A DNA stretch of 64,000 nucleotides from JAIEPW01 sp964471915. GTDB lineage: Bacteria; Acidobacteriota; Terriglobia; Bryobacterales; Bryobacteraceae. The position numbers were made by a program, and so were the translations under genes. The notes beneath the pieces are model-generated. The model worked only from the letters and a program-made list of their open reading frames with translations. It had not been told where the DNA came from and ran no database searches. Shown here in pieces: positions 9,166 through 17,378 of the stretch (positions are counted from its first letter, which is position 1; every line of letters starts with the position of its first letter). Where the stretch lies: contig CAYYID010000005.1 in the NCBI GenBank assembly GCA_964471915.1, positions 69,306 through 133,305 on the forward strand. The letters are read 5' to 3'.

Positions 9166-10057
9166 GCGCGGTGCGGCCCTCCAGCAGTCCGGCCGCGGCG
9201 AGCACCATCTCGATGCGAGCCGCGTTGGCGGCGCTCGGCGCGCACAGCGGCAGCCGCCAGACGGCGTCGAGCAGGCCCATCTTGGCCATCGCGGCCTTGA
9301 CCGGGATCGGGTTCGACTCCACGAAGTTGACCTCCATCAGCGGCAGGTACTTGTGCTGCACGCGCCGCGCGGCGGCGAAATCCCCGGCAAGCGCGTGCGC
9401 GACGAGTTCGGTCATCTGCGCGGGGATCTCGTTGGACGCCACGGAAATCAGCCCCTGCCCGCCCAGTGCGATCAACGGGATCGTGATCGCGTCGTCACCC
9501 GAAAGCACCAGGAAATCCTCGGGGACTTGATGCAGAACCATCGCCTGCTGCGCGATGTTGCCGGAGGCTTCCTTCACGCCCACGATATTGTCGATCGCGG
9601 CAAGGCGCTTCAGCGTGGCGGGTTCCAGATTCACGCCGGTGCGTCCCTGCACACTGTAGAGAATGATGGGCAGCGGCACCGCCGCCGCAAGGGCGTGGTA
9701 GTGCTGGTACAAGCCCTCCTGGGTCGGCTTGTTGTAATAAGGCGTCACGGAGAGCAGCCCGTTGGCGCCCAGTTTCTCGATCTCGCGCGCGAGTTCGATC
9801 ACCTCGTGCGTGTTGTAGCCGCCCGCTCCCGCGAGCACCGGGACCTCGCCCTTAGCCTCTTCGATCGCCAGCGCCACGACGCGCAGATGCTCCGCGCGCG
9901 TCAATGTCGGCGATTCGCCAGTAGTGCCGCAGGGAACCAGAAAGTCGATGCCGAGATCGATCTGCCGGCGCACCAGCGCGCGAAAGCACTCCTCGTCCAG
10001 CGCGCCGTCCTGCCGGAACGGCGTCACCAGCGCGGTACCGCAACCTCGAAACGTCAT
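9155..10057 (-). CDS. dapA: 4-hydroxy-tetrahydrodipicolinate synthase
   Basis: This 300-residue TIM-barrel aldolase condenses pyruvate with aspartate semialdehyde. Diagnostic motifs are GTALVTPF at the N-terminus, PCGTTGE, and the Tyr of LYSVQGRTG (usually YNVPGRTG). The Schiff-base Lys is in VGVKEASGN. Change to Ser-Val-Gln in the Tyr motif is conservative. It sits between dapB (9 bases upstream) and dapD in the lysine operon. Confidence 0.95.
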   Translation of the reverse strand: MTFRGCGTALVTPFRQDGALDEECFRALVRRQIDLGIDFLVPCGTTGESPTLTRAEHLRVVALAIEEAKGEVPVLAGAGGYNTHEVIELAREIEKLGANGLLSVTPYYNKPTQEGLYQHYHALAAAVPLPIILYSVQGRTGVNLEPATLKRLAAIDNIVGVKEASGNIAQQAMVLHQVPEDFLVLSGDDAITIPLIALGGQGLISVASNEIPAQMTELVAHALAGDFAAARRVQHKYLPLMEVNFVESNPIPVKAAMAKMGLLDAVWRLPLCAPSAANAARIEMVLAAAGLLEGRTAHAG

Positions 10058-10066
10058 GCGACCTCC

Positions 10067-10735
10067 TTACTCGAACAGAATCTGGCGAAACTCGTACACG
10101 CCCTGCTTGCCGCGGATCCACTCCGCGGCTTTCACCGCGCCGCGCGCGAAGCCCTCGCGGTTGCGCGCCGTGTGGCGCAGCGTGATCGTGTCCTCGGCCG
10201 CGTCGAAACCGATCTCGTGCGTCCCCGGTACCGCTCCCGCGCGGCTGGAGCTTTCATCGATCCGCCGCGTATAGCCCGCGGCGCGCATCGCGCCCGTAAG
10301 TTGTTTCAGCGTTCCCGACGGCGCGTCTTTCTTAGCCGAATGGTGGATCTCCCAGGCCCAGGCCTCATACCCCGGATGGTCTGCGAACAGTCCGGCGGCG
10401 GTTTCGACCAGCCGCGCGAACAGATTCACGCCGATCGAGAAGTTCGCCGACCAGACCAGCGCGCCGCGCTGCTGCTCGATCTTCGCGGTTACATCGCCCA
10501 GCGAGTCCAGCCATCCCGTGGTGCCGGACACGACGGGTACGCCCAGCTCCGCCAGCCGGACGATGTTCGCGACCGCGGCGCGCGGCTCGGTGAACTCGAT
10601 GGCCGCGTCCGCGCCCGCGGCGAGCGCCAGATCGTCGCCCGCGTCGATCCGCGCGTGGATCGCGTGTCCCGCGGCCTCCGCCGCGCGTTCCACCATGCGC
10701 CCCATCTTGCCGTAACCGACAATCGCGATCTTCAT
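10067..10735 (-). CDS. dapB: 4-hydroxy-tetrahydrodipicolinate reductase
   Basis: This 222-residue NAD(P)H-dependent reductase has the Rossmann motif GYGKMGRMVE at the N-terminus, VSGTTGW, SANFSIGVN, and the catalytic HHSAKKDAPSGT. It is a little shorter than the E. coli enzyme. It reduces the DapA product to tetrahydrodipicolinate. The ATG overlaps the lysC stop in an ATGA arrangement, so translation is probably coupled. Confidence 0.95.
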   Translation of the reverse strand: MKIAIVGYGKMGRMVERAAEAAGHAIHARIDAGDDLALAAGADAAIEFTEPRAAVANIVRLAELGVPVVSGTTGWLDSLGDVTAKIEQQRGALVWSANFSIGVNLFARLVETAAGLFADHPGYEAWAWEIHHSAKKDAPSGTLKQLTGAMRAAGYTRRIDESSSRAGAVPGTHEIGFDAAEDTITLRHTARNREGFARGAVKAAEWIRGKQGVYEFRQILFE

Positions 10736-12072
10736 GCAAACACCGCCGGGTCCAGATCGGAGAAGAACTCATGATGCAGCAGTTCCACCGCGCGCGCCAC
10801 CGCCCCGCCGGCGACCACGAAGCCAATGTTCCGCGCCGAGGCACCCTGCGAGATCATGCGGATGTTCAGCTCGCGGACCGCCTGAAACGCGCGGCCGGCG
10901 ACGCCCGGCGTCGCGCCGATGGCGTCGCCCACCAGGCACACGATCGCCTGGCCGCCCTCGGCCGACACTTCGGAAAAGCCGCGCAGGTCGGCCTCGATGG
11001 CCGGCAGGCGCTCCGTGTTGTCGATGGTCAGCGAAACGCTCACCTCCGAGGTCGCCAGCATGTCCACCGCCGTTTCGTGGTGATCGAAAACTTCGAAGAT
11101 CCGCCGCAGGAAACCGTGCGCCCCCAGCATCCGCGTGCTGACGACGTTCACCACCGTTACGTCGCGCTTGCAGGCGATCGACTTCACGGCGTTGCGGCTC
11201 GCCGGCGGCGCGGAGACGATCACCGTGCCTTCCACCTCCGGCCTCCGCGAGTTCAGGATCCGCACCGGGATGTCCCGCTCGATGGCGGGCAGCACCGTAG
11301 CGGGATGCAGTACCTTCGCACCGAAATAGGCCAGCTCCGCCGCTTCGTTGAACGAGCACACGCGCACGCGGTGGCCACCGGCGAACACTCTCGGATCCGC
11401 GGTCAGCATGCCGTCCACATCGGTCCAGATCTGGATCTCCTCCGCGCCGATCCCCGCGCCCGCGATCGCCGCTGTGTAATCGGACCCGCCGCGCCCCAAA
11501 GTCGTCGTCAAGCCGTCGGGCGTCGCGCCGATGTAGCCGCCCATCACCACGATATGGCTCGCAAGCAGCGGTGGCAGCGTCCGGGCCAGCCGCGCGTAGG
11601 TTTCCGGGAAGTCCGGAGCCGCCTGGGTGAAACGCGCGTCGGTGACGATCACCTCCCGCGCGTCCACGTGCACCGCGGACAGCCCGAGCCGCGCAAAGTG
11701 CGCCGCGACAATCCGGCTCGACAGGCGCTCGCCATAGCTCGCCAGCGCGTCCAGCACGCGCGGCGTCAGTTCGCCGAGGATCGCCAGGCCGTGCACCAGC
11801 TCGCTGAGATCCGGGAAAAATTCCTCCACGATCTCCGGCGCGCCGGACTCCCGGGCATGAAACTCGCGCAGCGTCGTGAGCAACTCGAGCGCCCGTGCCC
11901 GGTCCCCCGCCGCCGCCGTGTGCCCGATCTCAAGCAGCCGGTTCGTCGTCTTGCCCATCGCCGACACCACCACGAGCGGACGCCGTCCGGCCCGGTCCCG
12001 GACGATGGACGCGCAGCGGGCGATCGCTTCGGCGGATTCGACGGACGTGCCGCCGAACTTCATCACGATCAA
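10732..12072 (-). CDS. lysC: Aspartate kinase (aspartokinase), monofunctional
   Basis: The 446-residue product starts MIVMKFGGTSV, the classical aspartokinase N-terminus, using a TTG at 12072. That TTG overlaps the asd stop as TTGA. The frame stays open upstream into asd, but that part is a shadow. GRGGSDYTA marks the ATP/aspartate site, and two ACT-type regulatory domains occupy roughly residues 300-446. It phosphorylates aspartate, the committed step to Lys/Thr/Met. Presence of ACT domains suggests end-product feedback in addition to the leader riboswitch. Confidence 0.95.
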   Translation of the reverse strand: MIVMKFGGTSVESAEAIARCASIVRDRAGRRPLVVVSAMGKTTNRLLEIGHTAAAGDRARALELLTTLREFHARESGAPEIVEEFFPDLSELVHGLAILGELTPRVLDALASYGERLSSRIVAAHFARLGLSAVHVDAREVIVTDARFTQAAPDFPETYARLARTLPPLLASHIVVMGGYIGATPDGLTTTLGRGGSDYTAAIAGAGIGAEEIQIWTDVDGMLTADPRVFAGGHRVRVCSFNEAAELAYFGAKVLHPATVLPAIERDIPVRILNSRRPEVEGTVIVSAPPASRNAVKSIACKRDVTVVNVVSTRMLGAHGFLRRIFEVFDHHETAVDMLATSEVSVSLTIDNTERLPAIEADLRGFSEVSAEGGQAIVCLVGDAIGATPGVAGRAFQAVRELNIRMISQGASARNIGFVVAGGAVARAVELLHHEFFSDLDPAVFA

Positions 12073-13118
12073 TCGAGCATGCCCTCCGACACCATGAGTT
12101 CCGCATTCAGCACCGCCGCGCCCGCGGCCCCGCGGATCGTGTTGTGCCCCAGCGCGACGTACTTCAATCCGAATACCGGACACTCCCGCAGCCGCCCGAC
12201 GAACACCGCCATGCCGCGGTCGCGCTCCGCGTCGCGGCGTGGCTGCGGCCGGTCCGCCGCCTCCAGATACTGCACCGGCTCCGCCGGGGCGCTCGGCAGC
12301 CCGCGCTCCTGCGGCAGCCCGCGCCACGCTCGCATCGCCGCAATCGCCTCCCCCACAGACGGCGTTCGCTCCAGTTCCACCGACGTCACCACCGTATGTC
12401 CGTCCACCACCGGGACCCGGTTGCAATGCGCGCTGACGCGCGCCCCGAGCGCCTCCAGCCGGTCGCCCACCCGGTGCCCGAGGATCTTCTGCGTCTCCTG
12501 CTGCATCTTCTCTTCCTCGCTGCCGATGTACGGGATCACGTTCGCCGTGATGTCCATCGACGCGACTCCCGGATACCCCGCGCCCGAGATCGCCTGCAGC
12601 GTCGCCGCCACCACGCGCCGGATCCCGAACGGCTGCAGGGGCGCCAGCGACATCGCCAGCACGATGGTCGAACAGTTCGGGTTCGTGACGATCGCGCCGC
12701 TCCAGCCGCGCGCCCGCTGCTGCGCGGGAACCACCTTCAGGTGATCCGCGTTCACCTCCGGGATCAGCAGCGGGACATCCGCCTCCATCCGGTGGTTGCG
12801 CGAATTCGAAACCACCCAGTGGCCGGCGCGCGCGAACTCCTGCTCGATCTCGGTCGCCACTCCCGCATCCATCGCCGAGAACACCAGTTTCGGCGCGTTG
12901 CCGGGCTTGCACTCCTCCACCACGCGCTCGCGGACCCCGTCGGGCATGCCGCCGTCCAGGCGCCAGGCCGTCGCCTCCCGGTACTTCTTCCCCGCCGAAC
13001 GGTCGCTCGCGCCCAGCCACGTCAGCCGGAACCACGGGTGCTCCCGCAGAAACTTCACGAAATGCTGGCCGACCATGCCGGTCGCGCCGAGAACGCCTAC
13101 TTCCATCGGTCGGATCAT
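12069..13118 (-). CDS. asd: Aspartate-semialdehyde dehydrogenase
   Basis: This 349-residue enzyme has the nucleotide-binding motif GVLGATGMVGQ, the catalytic Cys in NPNCST, and ISGAGYPGV. These resemble the archaeal/eukaryotic-type Asd subfamily (TIGR00978) more than the E. coli type. I chose ATG 13118 because it forms an ATGA overlap with the dapE stop; a second Met is at 13106. The longer open frame to 13340 runs antisense-like inside dapE and is rejected. It reduces aspartyl phosphate to the semialdehyde that feeds DapA. Confidence 0.93.
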   Translation of the reverse strand: MIRPMEVGVLGATGMVGQHFVKFLREHPWFRLTWLGASDRSAGKKYREATAWRLDGGMPDGVRERVVEECKPGNAPKLVFSAMDAGVATEIEQEFARAGHWVVSNSRNHRMEADVPLLIPEVNADHLKVVPAQQRARGWSGAIVTNPNCSTIVLAMSLAPLQPFGIRRVVAATLQAISGAGYPGVASMDITANVIPYIGSEEEKMQQETQKILGHRVGDRLEALGARVSAHCNRVPVVDGHTVVTSVELERTPSVGEAIAAMRAWRGLPQERGLPSAPAEPVQYLEAADRPQPRRDAERDRGMAVFVGRLRECPVFGLKYVALGHNTIRGAAGAAVLNAELMVSEGMLD

Positions 13119-14119
13119 TGCGTCAGTAACTCTTTTCCCAGGCGGTAATAGATGTCGATGGCGTCGAGCAGTTCGCGTTTCGGGATCCGCTCCTCGCTGG
13201 TGTGCGCCACATGGATGCTCCCCGGGCCCAGCAGGAACGGCTCGCCCCACGCGCCGCCGAACGCCGGAATGTCCGTGGTGTATGCCACCACGGTGGTCGC
13301 GAAGCCCGGCCGCGCGCCCAGCCGCAGCGCCGGCAGGCACAGGACCTCCTGCGCCTCCACGCCGGCGGCCGCGGCCTGCACCGCGGCGCGCGTGGATTCG
13401 CCCGCATCCACCAGCCGGAAAAACAGTTCGGCCTTGGCCTCGTCCGGAATCACGTTCGGCGCGCGCCCCCCGGAGATCGTGCCGATGTTCAACGTGCTGC
13501 AGCCCAGCACGGGATCTTCGGGCAGCCCGATGCCGCGAATGCGCGTCAGCGCGTCGAGCAGCTTCTCGATCGCGGACTCGCCCAGCTCCGGATATGCCGA
13601 GTGCGCCATCCGGCCCCGCGCCCGCAGTTCATACCGCAGGGCGCCCTTCGACCCGAGCGCGAGGAGATTCTCCGTCGGCTCGCCGTTGATCAAAAAACGC
13701 GATCCGCGCGGATCCCGCGCCGCCGCGTACGCCCCCGCCGAGTTCCGCTCCTCGCCCACCACGAACAGCAGCGCCACGCCGCGCATTCCGTCCGCCAGCA
13801 GGCGCTCCGCGGCGTGGATCATCGCCGCGATAATGCCCTTCGTATCGCAGGCCCCGCGGCCCCAGATGTGCGCTTCGTCCTCGCGCGAGGCGAAGAACGG
13901 CGGCACGGTGTCCATGTGCGTCGAGAAGGTCACCACCGGATCGCCAAACGTCGCCAGCACGTTGTTGCGGTGCGGCTCCACCGGCAGCACTTCGACGCGG
14001 CCCCGGTAACGGTCGGCGAGGCCGCCCACGTGCGCGGCGAGATACTCACCGACCCGCTCCTCGCGCGGCGTGACGGACTCGATGTCGATCAAGGCTCGCG
14101 TCAGCTCGAATGGATGCAT
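13115..14119 (-). CDS. dapE: M20 family peptidase, probable succinyl-diaminopimelate desuccinylase
   Basis: The 334-residue protein has the M20 metal and catalytic set: STHMDTVPPF (His, Asp), RGACDTKG (Asp), GEERNSAGA (Glu-Glu) and the late His in SIHVAHTSEE. A dimerisation domain lies at about residues 165-260. Family members also include acetylornithine and acetyl-lysine deacetylases. Its position at the head of an operon with dapD argues for N-succinyl-DAP desuccinylase. The ATG at 14119 gives a normal N-terminus (MHPFELTR); an upstream in-frame start at 14167 would fall inside the leader structure. Confidence 0.85.
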   Translation of the reverse strand: MHPFELTRALIDIESVTPREERVGEYLAAHVGGLADRYRGRVEVLPVEPHRNNVLATFGDPVVTFSTHMDTVPPFFASREDEAHIWGRGACDTKGIIAAMIHAAERLLADGMRGVALLFVVGEERNSAGAYAAARDPRGSRFLINGEPTENLLALGSKGALRYELRARGRMAHSAYPELGESAIEKLLDALTRIRGIGLPEDPVLGCSTLNIGTISGGRAPNVIPDEAKAELFFRLVDAGESTRAAVQAAAAGVEAQEVLCLPALRLGARPGFATTVVAYTTDIPAFGGAWGEPFLLGPGSIHVAHTSEERIPKRELLDAIDIYYRLGKELLTQ

Positions 14120-14188
14120 CGCACAACCAATCCCGGGGGAGCTGGAAAAAGGACACCGGTTCCGCACCGCCAGGACGGCCGTGCCGGA
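14120..14188 (-). promoter_or_regulatory. Expression platform between lysine aptamer and dapE
   Basis: Two competing structures can be drawn. CCGgCACgGCC pairs with GGCgGTGCGG just after the aptamer. Alternatively GCGGAACCG (14165-14157) is a perfect 9-base complement of CGGTTCCGC (14223-14215), which is the 5' arm and loop of aptamer stem P5. A TCCTTTTTCC tract follows at about 14152-14143, so a terminator-type switch is possible. No strong Shine-Dalgarno is seen before the ATG at 14119, so translational control is also possible. Confidence 0.5.
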
Positions 14189-14380
14189 CCCGATAGCCCT
14201 CCATTCGTTCCACCGCGGAACCGAATGACAGTGCGCCGGTCTTCTCCGGTCGCCCCAACCGCGCGGCTCACGAGCAAGCTGCCGGCCTCGGCGGAGGATA
14301 CTACTCGTCTCTTTCCCCGGGCCGTCCGCGCTCGCCGGAACTGCCGGCCGGGTACTTCTGACCTCCGCGCCTCTATCAGA
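14189..14380 (-). promoter_or_regulatory. Lysine riboswitch (L box) in the dap operon leader
   Basis: Read on the minus strand, the leader holds the conserved L-box pieces in order. GATAGAGGCGC is at 14377-14367. A CGCCGAGGC element lies near 14290. CTGTCA is at 14231-14226. GGAGGGCTATC at 14202-14192 closes P1. The P1 arms pair over 8 bp (UCUGAUAG with CUAUCGGG, two wobbles). P5 is a hairpin, CATTC-G-GTTCC with GGAAC-GAATG. From memory the 5' GATAGAGGYGC and 3' GGAGGGCTATC pieces match the Bacillus lysC L box closely. It precedes an operon devoted to lysine synthesis. Confidence 0.85.
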
Positions 14381-14388
14381 GTTTTCTC

Positions 14389-14397
14389 AGAATAGCA
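14389..14397 (-). promoter_or_regulatory. Extended -10 promoter element of the lysine operon
   Basis: TGC-TATTCT on the minus strand fits an extended -10 box (TGnTAtnnT). Its predicted start at about 14382 falls exactly at the 5' edge of the L-box P1 stem. No good -35 is seen. The remaining DNA to the divergent gene at 14463 (about 14398-14462) shows nothing else I can call. Confidence 0.45.
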
Positions 14398-14462
14398 CGG
14401 GAACTCGGGCCGCTCGCTCCGGCAGAGTCGGGCGGACTGGCTCCCGTAGCTCGCGTGCTACC

Positions 14463-16457
14463 GTGAGGTCTGATCCCGTGAAACCCGGCGAACGCTTATC
14501 GATTCTGGCCGCGAGTGTCCTGTTGGTTTGGCTGAATGTCTACCTGTGCCGGGAGGCTTTCCTCCTGGACGATTTCGGGCAGATGCAGTCCATGCACGGT
14601 TTCTGGACGGGCCTCGCTCGCCTGGCGTCGTTCGACTGGACGCCCCAGTGGTGGCGCTATTCGTACAACGGGATGCCGTTCGAGTACGCCTATTCACCTG
14701 GCGTACCCGCGTTGATCCGGGCGACAGCGGACGTCACCGGCTGGTCCTTCAGCCGCTCTTTCGGAGCCGTCGCCGGTTTCGTGTTCTGCCTGGGCCCCCT
14801 GGCGCTTTACTGGCTTGGCGCGGAGATCACCCGCCGCCCCTGGTGGAGTTTCGTCGCTGCTCTTGGCTATTCGCTCCTGACCCCTTCGCACCTGTTCGCG
14901 CCGGACCAGGACCGGACCTGGTATTCGCTTGGGGATACGCGCCGGATCCTGCTGATTTTCGCCTGGGACGAAGTCCCGCATCAACTGGCGCTGGCGATCC
15001 TCCTGCTCGCGACGCTTTGTCTGATCCGGGGGCTGAGCGGAAACCGCCTGTATTTCTGGGTGGCGGGGCTGTTCCTGAGCCTCGCCATGTTCACCAGCCC
15101 GTTCGGCGGCACGGTGGGAGCGATGTTACTCGCTCTGGTGTGGTTGAGTTGGCCGGACGGCGGCCGGCTCCGCAGTTTGGCGTGGCTAGCCGGATGCGGC
15201 GTTTCTGCGTACCTGGTGGTTTCGCCATTCTCGCCGCCGTCGCTGATTCGCGTGATTCGCCGCAACGCGAACCTCTCGTCCGCTTCGGAGTGGACGGCCA
15301 CCTCGGCCGCGACGCTGGTTCTGGTTGCCGCGGCCGTGCTGGCCTTGGCGTTCCTCGCGCGGCGCTGGTCCTGGCATTTGCGCTTCTTGATGTTGGCGAG
15401 CTTCGTGTTCGCCGCGATCCCATTTCTGGGGCGCTGGGATCTTCATTTCGTGCCGCAAAGCCTGCGGTATAAGATCGAGCTGGATGCGATGCTGGTCCTG
15501 TTGGTGACCTTCGCCATCGCCCACCGGCTGGAGCGCACTCCGAAACGCTGGCGCGTGGCGGCCGCGCTGCTGCTCGTCATCCCCGTCGTTTCTCAGGTCA
15601 AGACGCACCGCCGGTATGCGAAGAAGATCCTTGTCCCTTCCGATCACCGCCAGACGATCGAGTTCCGCGTTGCCTCATGGCTTGCCACGAATGCGCCTGA
15701 CCAGCGGGTGATGGCGCCGGGCAGCACGGGACAATGGATGAACGCCTTCACCGCCCAGGAGCAGTTCCTGGGCGGATCGTTCCCCACCACGCCTTCCGTA
15801 GTCATGCAGGCCGCGCATTGGGGCATCCCGCACCTGAAACCGCGAACCGGGCTGCCCGAGGCGGCCAAAGTCTGGCTACAGGCCTACGGCGTGGACGCCC
15901 TGGTGGTGCCGGGCCCCCGGAGTCCCGAGTACTGGCGGCCCTTCGAGGATCCTGCGCAGTTCGCGGAGCTGTTTCCGTTGCTGTGGCGGGAGGACGACAC
16001 CTCCATCTATTCGGTGCCGCGCGCGCACCGCTCGCTAGCCGCCGCGGTCGCCGAGGAGCATCTCGTTCGCAAGCCTCCGGGGAACTTCTTCGACCTGGGC
16101 GAGATCGGTGCTTACGCGAAAGCCTTGGACGAGCCCGAGGCGGGTCTCGCCTGGACCTGGGTGGATCGCAACACAGCCCTGGTGCGGGGCATCGTTCCGC
16201 GCGGCCACGTGGTCTCCACGCACATCACCTATCACCCGGGCTGGAACGCTACGGTCAGCGGCGCACCGCGGCCGACAGCGGGCGACGGCCTCGCGCAATT
16301 GACGGTTCGCCCCGATTGCGACGGGCCGTGCGAGATACGGCTGGAATACGATGGCGGCGTGGAGGCGAAGGTGACCCGCGCCGCAAGCGGAATCACGCTG
16401 GCCGCTGCGATGGCCGCCGCCGTCTGGCTGGCCCGTCGGCGCCGCGTCGCTGCGTAG
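14463..16457 (+). CDS. Large polytopic membrane protein, GT-C/PTPS-related type
   Basis: The 664-residue protein has one N-terminal membrane helix and then a short extracytoplasmic loop with LLDDFGQMQS. Some ten hydrophobic segments run to about residue 390, followed by a soluble C-terminal domain of about 230 residues and one last helix. The general plan resembles the membrane proteins annotated as 6-pyruvoyl-tetrahydropterin synthase-related and other GT-C glycosyltransferase-like proteins. I cannot assign a substrate. The GTG at 14463 is used; GTG 14478 is an alternative. It is divergent from the lysine operon. Confidence 0.7.
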   Translation: MRSDPVKPGERLSILAASVLLVWLNVYLCREAFLLDDFGQMQSMHGFWTGLARLASFDWTPQWWRYSYNGMPFEYAYSPGVPALIRATADVTGWSFSRSFGAVAGFVFCLGPLALYWLGAEITRRPWWSFVAALGYSLLTPSHLFAPDQDRTWYSLGDTRRILLIFAWDEVPHQLALAILLLATLCLIRGLSGNRLYFWVAGLFLSLAMFTSPFGGTVGAMLLALVWLSWPDGGRLRSLAWLAGCGVSAYLVVSPFSPPSLIRVIRRNANLSSASEWTATSAATLVLVAAAVLALAFLARRWSWHLRFLMLASFVFAAIPFLGRWDLHFVPQSLRYKIELDAMLVLLVTFAIAHRLERTPKRWRVAAALLLVIPVVSQVKTHRRYAKKILVPSDHRQTIEFRVASWLATNAPDQRVMAPGSTGQWMNAFTAQEQFLGGSFPTTPSVVMQAAHWGIPHLKPRTGLPEAAKVWLQAYGVDALVVPGPRSPEYWRPFEDPAQFAELFPLLWREDDTSIYSVPRAHRSLAAAVAEEHLVRKPPGNFFDLGEIGAYAKALDEPEAGLAWTWVDRNTALVRGIVPRGHVVSTHITYHPGWNATVSGAPRPTAGDGLAQLTVRPDCDGPCEIRLEYDGGVEAKVTRAASGITLAAAMAAAVWLARRRRVAA

Positions 16458-16493
16458 AGACGCGGTTGTCGGGTACTCTCAACAGAGGCCGAG

Positions 16494-17378
16494 ATGGCGA
16501 ACGACTCCCCGCGGACCTACCTGACGCCGCTGCCGCCGCACCGGCGCTTCCTCTGGCTGCTGCGCCAGGCGCTGATCGGCAGCTATGAGGACGGGCTCAT
16601 CGGCTTCTCCAAAAGCGCGGCCTACTCGGCCCTGCTGGCGTTCTTTCCCGTGTTTACCTCGCTCACCGCGATCCTGGTGCAGGCCAACGCCGGCGAGGTA
16701 TCGCGCATTATCACCAACTTCCTGTTCGAGGCGGTTCCTCCGGGCACCGAGGAACTGGTCCAGCGAAACCTGGCGCACGACGGCGAGCGTCCCATCGGAC
16801 TGCTGATCGGCGCCACCCTCGTCTCGGCGCTCGCCGCCAGCGGCGTCATGGCCAGTCTGATGGAAGGCTTTCAAGCCATCTACCGCTTGCCGACCGGACG
16901 TTCCTTCTGGCGGCAGCGCGTGGTGGCGATTCTGCTGGTCTTCGGGGCGGCGCTGCCGGTGGTCGGCGCGTCCGCGCTCATCGTCTTCGGCTCCCGCACG
17001 GAACGGGAACTCAGCGAATGGCTGGGACTCCTGCCCGCCGGCGAAGACCTCCAGGGCGGCGTGAAGGTGATCTGGAGCCTGGCCCGGTACGCCGTCTCGT
17101 TCGCGGGGATTTCCGCGGCCACCGCGCTGCTGTACTACTTCGGGCCGAAGCGCAAGCAGGCCTGGAAGCACGTCTGGCCGGGAGCTTGGCTCGCCACGCT
17201 GCTGTGGCTCGCGGTGACCATCGGCTTCGCCTGGTACGTCCGCAACGTCGCGACGTACAACGTGCTCTACGGCAGCATCGGCGCGGCGATCGCCCTCATC
17301 GTCTGGATGTATCTGCTGGCCCTGATCGCCTTGTTCGGCTGCGAGTACAACGCCGCGCGCGAGCGATTACTGGGCTAG
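16494..17378 (+). CDS. YihY/virulence factor BrkB family membrane protein
   Basis: The 294-residue product has about six membrane segments. It shows the BrkB-type features: SAAYSALLAFFPVFT near the N-terminus and a C-terminal block with YGSIGAAIALIVWMYLLALIALFGCEYNAA. The last block is the most conserved part of the family. The function of the family is unsettled, although it was once misassigned as RNase BN. It lies 36 bases after the GT-C-like gene, and its stop overlaps the convergent gene by 4 bases. Confidence 0.9.
   Translation: MANDSPRTYLTPLPPHRRFLWLLRQALIGSYEDGLIGFSKSAAYSALLAFFPVFTSLTAILVQANAGEVSRIITNFLFEAVPPGTEELVQRNLAHDGERPIGLLIGATLVSALAASGVMASLMEGFQAIYRLPTGRSFWRQRVVAILLVFGAALPVVGASALIVFGSRTERELSEWLGLLPAGEDLQGGVKVIWSLARYAVSFAGISAATALLYYFGPKRKQAWKHVWPGAWLATLLWLAVTIGFAWYVRNVATYNVLYGSIGAAIALIVWMYLLALIALFGCEYNAARERLLG

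Noticed and set aside
12072..13340. Longer upstream extensions of lysC and asd frames
   Set aside because: They run through the neighbouring coding regions in other frames. The overlapped starts at 12072 and 13118 give canonical N-termini.
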